Notes under the pieces: generated by a model | What the model was told of the DNA's origin: nothing | Databases searched by the model: none | What the model saw: the letters and a program-made list of their open reading frames with translations, nothing else | Program-made: the position numbers and the translations under genes | Shown: piece by piece, positions 7,872 to 13,161 of the stretch | Layout of the letters: each line of letters opens with the position of its first letter | How positions within the stretch are numbered: position 1 is the first letter of the stretch | Source of the DNA: JBJXHG01 sp046160865 | GTDB lineage: Bacteria > Planctomycetota > UBA1135 > GCA-002686595 | DNA length: 13,161 bases | Assembly (NCBI GenBank): GCA_046160865.1 | Contig: JBJXHG010000187.1 | Coordinates: forward strand, 1-13,161 | Direction: 5' to 3'

Positions 7872-7887
7872 ACGCGCACCGGCGCGT
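7872..7887 (-). terminator. short hairpin after the DUF1499-like gene
   Basis: A perfect 6-bp stem ACGCGC/GCGCGT with a 4-nt loop lies just 3 nt beyond the stop codon of the minus-strand DUF1499-like gene. No T-tract follows in the transcript direction, so it is at best a weak intrinsic terminator or 3' stabilising hairpin. In such GC-rich DNA a 6-bp stem can also arise by chance. Confidence 0.25.
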
Positions 7888-7890
7888 CCT

Positions 7891-8235
7891 TCAACATACG
7901 CGTCGGTGGAACAGCTTCATGAAGTGGAGCACGTGCGCGCGGTCGCGCGAGAGCAATCCGCCCTCGGACTCCGAGCGCGCGTTCACCGTCGCGGACGGAA
8001 TGCCATCGGGCCCTTCGACGTGAATCGTCAGCGTGGCGGCGGCGGCGAGCACGCTGCCTTTCCTGCGGCACACGAGCGTGCCACTCGACGCGTCTTCGTT
8101 CTCCACCTGCCAGCCCGGCAAGTCGTGCGCGAGATTGCACGCCTCCTGGAACACTTCCTCCCGGCGCGCCGGAACGCGCAGAGGCTTCAGGTGGAACTGC
8201 GAGTGCGAGTCGCTCGTGGCGAAGGAACCGCCCAT
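7891..8235 (-). CDS. small DUF1499-like protein
   Basis: A 114-residue protein with the layout of DUF1499 proteins. A strand with conserved basic residues (FHLKPLRVPARREEVFQEACNLAHDLPGWQV, about 14-44) precedes EDASSGTLVCRRKG (48-60). A hydrophobic strand (SVLAAAATLTIHVEGPDG, 61-78) follows, then SATVNARSESEGG (81-93) and a helix ending FMKLFHRRVC. DUF1499 function is unknown. The assignment rests on the repeated pattern of PGW, then an E/D-rich turn, then strand pairs ending in an R/S-rich segment, not on a database match. There is no signal peptide or membrane helix. The frame continues upstream into rpsT, but that part is arginine/serine-rich antisense-style translation, so the ATG at 8235 is chosen. 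It lies 34 nt after the rpsT stop and is probably the last gene of the TPR-rpsT operon. Confidence 0.78.
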   Translation of the reverse strand: MGGSFATSDSHSQFHLKPLRVPARREEVFQEACNLAHDLPGWQVENEDASSGTLVCRRKGSVLAAAATLTIHVEGPDGIPSATVNARSESEGGLLSRDRAHVLHFMKLFHRRVC

Positions 8236-8269
8236 GGAGTTGGAACGCGTGGAGCGCGCCCCGCCAAGC

Positions 8270-8524
8270 TCACTTGGCCTTCGCGAGCCTGCGCGCGAGG
8301 CGGCTCTTGTGGCGCGCGGCGGCGTTCTTGTGGAGCACGCCCTGCTTCGCGGCTTTGTCGATCTTGCGCATCGCGTCGGGCATGCCCGCTTTGCCGCCAT
8401 CCTTCGCCTCGGTGCTCATGACCTTGCGCACGGCGGTCTTCATCGCGCTGCGCGTCGCCTTGTTGGACGCGCGATTCTTGATGTTCTGGCGGTTGCGCTT
8501 CAGTGCTTGCTTGCTGTGAGCCAT
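8270..8524 (-). CDS. rpsT: 30S ribosomal protein S20
   Basis: S20 binds 16S rRNA early in 30S subunit assembly. The 84-residue lysine/arginine-rich helical protein begins MAHSKQALKRNRQNIKNR and closes HKNAAARHKSRLARRLAKAK, both hallmarks of S20. The length is typical. Its ATG is the very next codon after the TAG of the upstream TPR gene, and no Shine-Dalgarno sequence is placed for it. Its translation therefore probably depends on ribosomes finishing the TPR reading frame. In E. coli rpsT is expressed from its own promoters and represses its own translation; no separate promoter is visible here. Confidence 0.98.
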   Translation of the reverse strand: MAHSKQALKRNRQNIKNRASNKATRSAMKTAVRKVMSTEAKDGGKAGMPDAMRKIDKAAKQGVLHKNAAARHKSRLARRLAKAK

Positions 8525-9877
8525 CTATCTGAACCGTTCCATTTTCCCGGCCACGTCACGGTAGCCGACGTCGACTTCGAAGATGCGCGAGTAGTAGCCG
8601 CGCGCTTCGCTCTCCTTACCTTCGCTCTCGGCGAGCGCGCCGAGATTGTACAGGATCTCTTTCGCGCGTTCGTCGGTCGCGGCGGAGCCCTCGAGCGCGT
8701 GCAGGTACTCCTTGTTCGCGAGGTCGCGGAAGCCTTTGGCCTGGAAGCACTGCGCCAAGAAGAACTGCGCCTCGCGCTTGGAGCGCGGATCGACGACCGC
8801 CTTCTGGAGCTCGCTCATCGCGCCGTCGGTCTCGCCCGCGCGCAGTAAGCGCCGGCCGAGGCCGAGACGCAGAGCCGTATCGCCGGGCCGCAGCTCGACG
8901 CGCGCGCGATAGTCTGTGACCTCGAACGCCCAGAGCTCGCGCTCCAGGCCGTCCGCGGTGTCCCGCTCGCCCAGCTTCTCCGCGCGGGCGATCGCCCTCT
9001 TCTGGTTCTTCGTGCGCAGATCGCCGGCGCGCACCAGGAGCTCGAACGAGTCCTTGCGGTAGCTGCGCGCGCGCTCGATCCACTCGAGCGCGGAGTCGAG
9101 ATCGCGCAACTTCTCGTGCACGTCGGCCATGCGCACCATCACGTCGGGCTCGGGCGAATCGGCGTAGCGCGCCTCGAGCTGTGCGAGCTCGGTCCGCAAT
9201 TCCTCGTCGCTCCAATGGGTCTTCTGCGCGCGCTCGAGAGCTTGGGCCTCGACCTTGTCCTTGATCTGCTCGCGGCTGTGCTGCACCTCCGGCGCCGAAT
9301 GCCGCTGCAGCGCGCGCTCGGCCGACAGGTCCTTGCGCGCCTTCAGCGCGTCCTGATCGCGCGGATCGGCGGCGAGCGCGCGCTCGTAGTAATCGAGCGC
9401 CTTCGCGTGATCGCCAAGACGGTACGTCATCGCGCCGGCACGCTTGAGGCCCTCCGGGTTCTTCGGCGCGATCTCGGCCAGGAACTCGTACACGGCCTGC
9501 GCGGACTTGAAGTGTCCGGAGTCCTCGAGCGCCTGCCCGAGCATCAGGTTGGCGTCCTCGTCGAGCGGCTGGATCGCGAGGTATCCCTCGAGCGCCTTGA
9601 TGCACGGCCCGAGACGACCGGCCTTGCGCAAGGTCTTCGCCATGGCGAGCGGTCCGGCACCCCCGAGAGCGCGCAGGAAACCGCCACCGCTCTTCTTCGT
9701 CTCGTGGCGCTTGCGCAACGCACGGCGCAACGCAGCACGCGCCTCTCCTTGATCGGGATCGATCTCGAGCAGCTGCTGATACACCTCGATCGCGAAGTCG
9801 AAGTTCTTGCGGCGGACGGCTTCGTCGGCCTTCTGGAGCTGCTTCGAGAAATCCACCGGGCGCAGAGTCCCTGCCAT
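8525..9877 (-). CDS. tetratricopeptide repeat protein
   Basis: A 450-residue protein built of TPR helix pairs, which make protein-binding scaffolds. Clear repeats occur at about 13-50 (ADEAVRRKNFDFAIEVYQQL then EIDP), about 108-178 (QALEDSGHFKSAQAVYEFL, then RLGDHAKALDYYERALAADP), and in the C-terminal third (LRAGETDGAMSELQKAV, FQAKGFRDLANKEYLHAL, AESEGKESEARGYYSRIFEV). The middle (about 195-270) is charged and probably coiled-coil or irregular TPR. No signal peptide or membrane segment is visible, so it is probably cytoplasmic. The start is ATG 9877; the N-terminus enters the first repeat promptly. It heads an operon with rpsT, so a role connected with translation or ribosome assembly is conceivable but unproven. 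Confidence 0.93.
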   Translation of the reverse strand: MAGTLRPVDFSKQLQKADEAVRRKNFDFAIEVYQQLLEIDPDQGEARAALRRALRKRHETKKSGGGFLRALGGAGPLAMAKTLRKAGRLGPCIKALEGYLAIQPLDEDANLMLGQALEDSGHFKSAQAVYEFLAEIAPKNPEGLKRAGAMTYRLGDHAKALDYYERALAADPRDQDALKARKDLSAERALQRHSAPEVQHSREQIKDKVEAQALERAQKTHWSDEELRTELAQLEARYADSPEPDVMVRMADVHEKLRDLDSALEWIERARSYRKDSFELLVRAGDLRTKNQKRAIARAEKLGERDTADGLERELWAFEVTDYRARVELRPGDTALRLGLGRRLLRAGETDGAMSELQKAVVDPRSKREAQFFLAQCFQAKGFRDLANKEYLHALEGSAATDERAKEILYNLGALAESEGKESEARGYYSRIFEVDVGYRDVAGKMERFR

Positions 9878-10034
9878 TGGGAGGGCGCGGAAGCATAGCA
9901 GTAGACGCGGTCGGAGATGCGAGCTGGAGCACAGCCGCGTGGCCTATCTTGGCGGGATGGGCAGCCACCGTCCCGGCGACGCGCGGCGCTGTGCCGGGCG
10001 ACGGCGCGTGCGTCGACGGGCTACACTGGCTCGA
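9878..10034. other. divergent intergenic region left of the repeat, no gene seen
   Basis: This stretch separates the minus-strand TPR gene from the inverted-repeat element. Frames through it are open but arginine/alanine-rich and resemble no protein. A weak -10-like TATGCT for the TPR operon lies on the minus strand at 9897-9892 without a -35 partner. On the plus strand TACACT (10022-10027) is the only similar box. Neither is strong enough to call. Confidence 0.4.
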
Positions 10035-10188
10035 CCCGCATCTCTCACCACCTCCGGCCGCCGTCGCGCGATTGCGCTCGAAGCGCCGCGGTCCGCCGGC
10101 CATCCAGGTCGGCTGCACCCCACACCGGTGCGACGCCTGACTCGGGCCGAGTCGGACGCGACCTCCGGCCGGACGTGGTGAGAGTTGC
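10035..10188. repeat. inverted-repeat element, fuller copy of the 4-88 repeat
   Basis: The arms at 10038-10060 and 10166-10188 are inverted repeats of 23 bases with two mismatches. The left arm contains CTCTCACCAC then TCCGGCCG, and the right arm is the complement. They enclose 105 bases. The right half (10105-10190) is homologous to 4-88. The interior can fold: GCGCT/AGCGC hairpin (10074-10086), AGGTCG (10106-10111) with CGACCT (10159-10164), and CGAC (10131-10134) with GTCG (10151-10154). In the other copy the last stem is CAAC/GTTG, a compensatory change. It ends 24 nt before the def start codon. It could be a palindromic mobile repeat or a structured RNA leader. No transposase or clear target duplication is present. 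Confidence 0.68.
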
Positions 10189-10212
10189 GATCCAACCCCT
10201 CCACGAACGCTC

Positions 10213-10761
10213 ATGACGGAACCGCTCGAATTCACGCTGACGCTCTACCCGGACCCCGTCCTGCGCAAGCTCGCCGATCCGATCGAGACCTTCGACGAAG
10301 ACCTCCGTCGCACGGTCGCCGGCATGTTCGAGCGCATGCGCAAGAGCAAGGGGGTCGGACTTGCCGCGCCGCAGGTCGGGCTGAAGCAGCGCATCCTCGT
10401 CCTGAACCCGACCGGCGAGGCGCCGGACGACCTCGTCCTCGTGAACCCGACGATCACGGCGCGATCGGGTACGGTCACCTTATATGAGGAAGGCTGTCTC
10501 TCCTTCCCAGGCATCTACGCGGAGATCCGGCGCCCGGACACCTGCGCCGTGGTCGCCTACGACCTGGACGGGAAGCGGATCGAACAGTCGTACTCGGGCT
10601 TCATCAGCCGCATCATTCAGCACGAGTTCGACCACCTCGAAGGCGTGCTGCTCGTCGACCGCATGTCGCCCGCTGACAAGGTCGCGCACAAGTCGGCGCT
10701 CGAGGACCTGATCGCGCAGTACAAGCGGAAGGCCGCGCGCACGCCCACGCCCCAGCGTTGA
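10213..10761 (+). CDS. def: peptide deformylase
   Basis: Def removes the formyl group from the N-terminal methionine of nascent proteins at the ribosome exit; it is a metal-dependent cytoplasmic hydrolase. The 182-residue protein has all three motifs: GVGLAAPQ (47-54), EGCLS (93-97) with metal ligand Cys95, and QHEFDH (136-141) with ligands His137 and His141 and catalytic Glu138. The EGCLS/HEFDH combination is that of type 1 enzymes. Length and N-terminus are normal; the ATG at 10213 lacks a Shine-Dalgarno sequence and lies 24 nt from the repeat element. Its TGA overlaps the TTG start of ribF, so the two are a coupled pair. fmt, a common partner of def, is not next to it. Confidence 0.98.
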   Translation: MTEPLEFTLTLYPDPVLRKLADPIETFDEDLRRTVAGMFERMRKSKGVGLAAPQVGLKQRILVLNPTGEAPDDLVLVNPTITARSGTVTLYEEGCLSFPGIYAEIRRPDTCAVVAYDLDGKRIEQSYSGFISRIIQHEFDHLEGVLLVDRMSPADKVAHKSALEDLIAQYKRKAARTPTPQR

Positions 10762-11732
10762 TCGTCTCCCTCGACCACGTCGCGCTCCCCTCACCGGCCG
10801 AGAACGGCTCGGTCGTCAGTGTCGGCGTGTTCGACGGCGTCCACCTCGGACACGCGGCGATTCTGCGCACGAACGTCGCGCGCGCGCGCGAACTCGGCGC
10901 GCGCGCTGTGGTGGTGACGTTTCGCGAGCACCCGAAGGCGGTTTTGCTCGGTCGGGCGCCTCGCACGCTGACGAGTCTCGAGCACCGGCTCGAGCTCTTC
11001 CGGCGCGCGGGCATCGACCACACGCTCGCACTCACGTTCGACGAGGAGCTGCGCCAGGTCCCGGCCACGGAGTTCGCGCGCGAGTGGCTCGCCGGGCGAC
11101 TGGCGGCGCGCAAGCTCGTGCTCGGGTTCGACAGCAAGTTCGGCCGCGGCCGTGAAGGCACGCCCGAGCACCTGCGCGAGCTCGGGTACGACGTCGAGGT
11201 CGTCTCCGAGGTCGTCGTGAGCGGCCGACCCGTCTCGAGCACGGCCATTCGGGAGGCGGTCGAGCTCGGCGATCTCACGAGCGCGGCGCACATGCTCGGC
11301 CGGCCGGTAGCGGTGTACGGAGACGTCGTCGCGGGCGATGCGCGCGGCCGCGAGCTCGGGTTTCCGACCGCGAACCTCGATCTGCACCACGAGCTCTTTC
11401 CCCCGCCCGGCGTCTACGCGTGCCGCGTCCGGCGGGCGACGTCGAACACGGCGAGCTTGCCCGCAGTCACGAACATCGGCTTCCGCCCGACCATCGAAGT
11501 CGAGCGGCCGACGCTGCCGCGCATCGAAGTCCACGTGCTCGATTTCTCGGGCGACCTGTACGGCGAGTTCTTGGAGGTCGAGTTCGAAGCGCTGCTGCGC
11601 GGCGAACAGCGATTCGCGAGCCTCGAAGCCCTGCGCGCGCAGATCGCCATCGACGTGGAACACGCGCGCGAGCTCTTCGGACGGCGATCGAATCCGTCCG
11701 GTGAAGACGTCCGGCCGCAAACCCTGCGTTGA
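10758..11732 (+). CDS. ribF: bifunctional riboflavin kinase / FAD synthetase
   Basis: RibF makes FMN from riboflavin and then FAD from FMN, both using ATP, in the cytoplasm. The 324-residue protein has an N-terminal adenylyltransferase domain with GVFDGVHLGH (23-32) and the VSSTAIREAV segment that closes it. The C-terminal flavokinase domain contains GFPTAN (201-206), the ATP/Mg-binding motif, and TNIGFRPT. Size and domain order are standard. The start is a TTG overlapping the def stop (TTGA). About 22 residues precede the first motif, as in relatives, and no later ATG would suit. The stop codon TGA lies inside the -35 box of the following tRNA promoter. No FMN riboswitch is seen upstream. 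Confidence 0.97.
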   Translation: MIVSLDHVALPSPAENGSVVSVGVFDGVHLGHAAILRTNVARARELGARAVVVTFREHPKAVLLGRAPRTLTSLEHRLELFRRAGIDHTLALTFDEELRQVPATEFAREWLAGRLAARKLVLGFDSKFGRGREGTPEHLRELGYDVEVVSEVVVSGRPVSSTAIREAVELGDLTSAAHMLGRPVAVYGDVVAGDARGRELGFPTANLDLHHELFPPPGVYACRVRRATSNTASLPAVTNIGFRPTIEVERPTLPRIEVHVLDFSGDLYGEFLEVEFEALLRGEQRFASLEALRAQIAIDVEHARELFGRRSNPSGEDVRPQTLR

Positions 11733-11757
11733 CCTCTCTCTGGGAGGGCACCATAAT
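11729..11757 (+). promoter_or_regulatory. sigma70-type promoter of the tRNA-Phe gene
   Basis: TTGACC (11729-11734) and CATAAT (11752-11757) each match the consensus boxes at five of six bases and are exactly 17 bases apart. Transcription would begin near 11764, about 36 nt before the mature tRNA. The bases just after the -10 box (CCCGGCCCCG) make a GC-rich discriminator, as in stringently controlled stable-RNA promoters. The -35 box contains the ribF stop codon. Confidence 0.88.
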
Positions 11758-11799
11758 CCCGGCCCCGCACGCGTGCCTCGCGCGCGTCGGACCGGATTC

Positions 11800-11875
11800 G
11801 GGCAGGTAGCTCAGTTGGTAGAGCACTTGACTGAAAATCAAGGGGTCACCGGTTCAAGTCCGGTTCTGCCCACCA
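11800..11875 (+). tRNA. tRNA-Phe (GAA)
   Basis: A complete 76-nt cloverleaf. The acceptor stem GGGCAGG/TCTGCCC ends in one G-U pair. The D arm is GCTC/GAGC with loop AGTTGGTA. The anticodon stem CTTGA/TCAAG holds loop CTGAAAA, which places GAA at positions 34-36. A 5-nt variable loop GGGTC and T arm ACCGG/CCGGT with TTCAAGT follow. Discriminator A and an encoded CCA (11873-11875) complete it. It is preceded by its own promoter. No integrase or attachment-site duplication accompanies it. Confidence 0.98.
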
Positions 11876-11898
11876 CTTCGAATCCTTGCGAACGGCGA

Positions 11899-11951
11899 CG
11901 CGCGGGCCGACCGCGCGGGCCGAGATCGACGCGCAGCAACGCTCGATCTCG
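11899..11951 (+). terminator. tandem repeat plus hairpin downstream of the tRNA
   Basis: A 12-base unit CGCGCGGGCCGA occurs twice in tandem (11899-11910 and 11912-11923). It leads into a perfect 9-bp inverted repeat CGAGATCGA (11921-11929) and TCGATCTCG (11943-11951) with a 13-nt loop. No T-tract follows, so termination after the tRNA is uncertain. It may equally act in the leader of the DUF971 gene that starts 16 nt later. Confidence 0.35.
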
Positions 11952-11967
11952 TGCGAGCAAACTGCAC

Positions 11968-12270
11968 ATGGCCAGCACCATCCCTCGCGTCATCCGCAAG
12001 AGCGATCCGACGCGTGTCGAGATCGAGTGGTCCGACGGCCACCGCTCCATCTTCACGCCGGCTGAGCTGCGCGGCTTGTGTCCGTGCGCTCAATGCGTGA
12101 ACGAGATCACGGGCAAACGCATGAACGATCCGGTGAGCGTGCCGGCCGACTTGACGCAGCGCGATCTCGCGATGGTCGGGAACTACGCGGTGTCGATGCA
12201 CTTCTCGGACGGGCACCACACCGGCATCTACACGTTCAAGTTCTTGCGCGACCACGATCCGCGAGGTTGA
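11968..12270 (+). CDS. DUF971 family protein (GBBH-like N-terminal domain)
   Basis: A 100-residue stand-alone DUF971 domain, related to the N-terminal domain of gamma-butyrobetaine hydroxylases. Family hallmarks are WSDGHRSIFTPAELRGLCPCAQC (21-43), whose CPCAQC holds the conserved cysteines thought to bind metal, then NYAVSMHFSDGHHTGIYTFKFLR (72-94). Stand-alone members are often linked to iron-sulfur or cofactor functions, but the role is not settled. The ATG at 11968 gives the usual N-terminus; the frame is open upstream through the tRNA and ribF but that is not coding in this frame. It lies 92 nt after the tRNA and 5 nt before arfB, so it is probably cotranscribed with arfB. Confidence 0.94.
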   Translation: MASTIPRVIRKSDPTRVEIEWSDGHRSIFTPAELRGLCPCAQCVNEITGKRMNDPVSVPADLTQRDLAMVGNYAVSMHFSDGHHTGIYTFKFLRDHDPRG

Positions 12271-12275
12271 CCGCG

Positions 12276-12707
12276 ATGTCGCGCAGCGAGCCGCTCGAGG
12301 TCACGCCAACGCTGCGCTTGCCTGCGGGCGAGCTGCGCTATCGCTTTTCGCGCGCCGGCGGCCCGGGCGGACAGCACCAGAACAAGGTCGAGACGCGCGC
12401 GAGCGTGGTTTTCGCGCTCGATGCCTCCACCGCCTTGTCGGCCGAGCAGCGCGAGCGTGTCCGCGAGAAGCTCGCGACGCGCATCAACAAGCTCGGCGAG
12501 CTCGTCGTGCACGCCGACGAGCACCGCGAGCAAGGACGCAACCTCGCTGCGGCGCGCGAGCGCATGGCAGAACTCCTGCGCCGCGCGCTCGCGCGGCCGC
12601 GCACGCGACGTGCGACCAAACCGACGCGCGGATCGCGCGAGCGGCGACTGACAGCGAAGAAGCACGACGCGCATGCGCGCCAGCGCCGCGCGGCAAACGA
12701 CGAATGA
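12276..12707 (+). CDS. arfB: alternative ribosome-rescue factor, peptidyl-tRNA hydrolase ArfB
   Basis: ArfB (YaeJ) enters ribosomes stalled without a stop codon and releases the nascent chain. The 143-residue protein has the class I release-factor core with SRAGGPGGQHQNKVETR (25-41) and the catalytic GGQ at 31-33. It lacks the codon-recognition domains of RF1/RF2. A long basic tail (about 108-143, many R and K) is what ArfB inserts into the empty mRNA channel. The length is close to E. coli ArfB (140). The ATG is 5 nt after the DUF971 stop, and its TGA overlaps the next gene's ATG (ATGA). A longer upstream frame is open but lies antiparallel to no known family and covers DUF971. Confidence 0.95.
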   Translation: MSRSEPLEVTPTLRLPAGELRYRFSRAGGPGGQHQNKVETRASVVFALDASTALSAEQRERVREKLATRINKLGELVVHADEHREQGRNLAAARERMAELLRRALARPRTRRATKPTRGSRERRLTAKKHDAHARQRRAANDE

Positions 12708-13161
12708 AGCCCGACGATGCCGAGCGAGGACTGGATGCGGCGCTGCGCGACCTGGCCGCGATCGTGCACCGCCGCCGTGTGCCGACGCACCGACATGCGC
12801 GCGCGCTCTTGCTCGCGCTCGGCGAGCACGTGCTCGCGGGACGCGCCGAGGAGGCGGACGAGTATGCACGCAAGATCACGGAGCTCGTCCGCGACTGCGA
12901 CGCGGACTGGAAGCGCGCCGTCGGTGAGGAGCTCGCGCTCGCGTGCGACGAGTTCGTCCGCTCGGTCGATCCGCGCTACCTCACGCTGCCGCGCTACGAC
13001 TTCGTCTACACCGTCGCCGCGCGCGAGCGCCTGGAGATCCGCTTCGCGGCTGCGAGCCACCTCGAGCTCGCGCCCGCCGAGCACTTGCTCGAGGAGGTCG
13101 CGCGCGCCGACCTGGAGTTGGAGCCGTTCCTGCGCCGGCGACGCGGCGAGGAGAGTCCGAA
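12704..13161 (+). CDS. unrecognised protein, cut by the right edge of the window
   Basis: The ATG overlaps the arfB stop codon as ATGA, and the frame is open for 152 codons to the end of the window. The visible part begins MKPDDAERGLDAALRDLAAI and is mostly helical, rich in Glu, Arg, Ala and Leu. It has one aromatic stretch, YLTLPRYDFVYTV (about 92-104), that looks like a strand. No signal peptide, membrane segment or catalytic motif is seen, and I do not recognise a family. Codon use (G or C in most third positions) matches the neighbours, and the coupled start supports it as a real gene. Its job is not suggested beyond possible coexpression with ArfB. Confidence 0.8.
   Translation, partial: MKPDDAERGLDAALRDLAAIVHRRRVPTHRHARALLLALGEHVLAGRAEEADEYARKITELVRDCDADWKRAVGEELALACDEFVRSVDPRYLTLPRYDFVYTVAARERLEIRFAAASHLELAPAEHLLEEVARADLELEPFLRRRRGEESP

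Noticed and set aside
7748..8023. Plus-strand frame from the hairpin element into the DUF1499-like gene
   Set aside because: No recognisable protein, opposite a better-supported gene, and it starts within a hairpin.
9892..9897. TATGCT as a -10 box for the TPR-rpsT operon
   Set aside because: It matches the consensus at only four of six positions and has no -35 partner at a suitable distance.
9957..10181. Possible 74-residue plus-strand protein in the divergent gap
   Set aside because: Arginine-rich, no family resemblance, and it crosses the inverted-repeat element.
8616..10235. Long minus-strand frame over the TPR gene and the intergenic repeat
   Set aside because: Arginine-rich shadow of the TPR gene; it also runs through the inverted-repeat element.
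10189..10757. FMN riboswitch controlling def-ribF
   Set aside because: The conserved FMN-riboswitch core is not seen upstream of def or of ribF, and ribF starts inside the def stop codon.
11800..11875. tRNA-Phe gene as an integration site for a mobile island
   Set aside because: No integrase, phage gene or repeated tRNA 3' end is present in the window; the flanking genes are housekeeping.

Overview
The window is very GC-rich, gene-dense bacterial chromosome. It holds thirteen complete or near-complete protein genes, one gene cut by the right edge, one tRNA gene, and two kinds of structured, non-coding inverted-repeat element. The gene content is mostly housekeeping: rnc, mfd, rpsT, def, ribF, tRNA-Phe, a DUF971 gene and arfB. 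There is no integrase, transposase, phage gene, CRISPR array or antibiotic/defence cassette. An exported SurA-like chaperone, the near absence of Shine-Dalgarno sequences at the starts, and long TPR proteins point to a Gram-negative-type, high-GC lineage. Planctomycetota or a myxobacterial/deltaproteobacterial-like group would fit, but the sequence alone does not settle which.

Layout. (1) 90-2466, minus strand: an ABC-2 export operon read right to left as ATPase, six-helix permease (ATGA overlap), then a 60-residue single-helix membrane protein 2 nt further on. (2) 2484-7613, plus strand, divergent from (1): rnc, mfd, then a SurA-like chaperone gene joined to mfd by an ATGA overlap. (3) 7612-7848: a non-coding, hairpin-rich element bounded by about 21-bp inverted repeats, lying between convergent genes. 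(4) 7891-9877, minus strand: a TPR protein, rpsT beginning on the base after the TPR stop codon, and a small DUF1499-like protein. (5) 9878-10212: a divergent intergenic region holding a second kind of inverted-repeat element at about 10035-10188. (6) 10213-11732, plus strand: def and ribF joined by a TTGA overlap. (7) 11729-11875: a near-consensus sigma70 promoter starting inside the ribF stop codon and a tRNA-Phe(GAA) gene. (8) 11968-13161, plus strand: a DUF971 gene, arfB, and an unrecognised gene overlapping arfB by ATGA and running off the window.

How the genes fit together. Most products serve gene expression and its quality control: RNA processing (RNase III), transcription-coupled repair (Mfd), ribosome assembly (S20), N-terminal deformylation (Def), ribosome rescue (ArfB) and a tRNA. 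The envelope is represented by the exporter and the SurA-like chaperone. Tight translational coupling (ATGA, TTGA, TAG|ATG) without visible ribosome binding sites is the rule here.

The most unusual signal is a dispersed repeat. The first ~88 bases of the window are clearly homologous to about 10105-10190. The better-covered copy is bounded by inverted repeats and shows one compensatory base-pair change relative to the other copy. The second element, at 7612-7848, has unrelated ends. Neither belongs to a family I can name with certainty.
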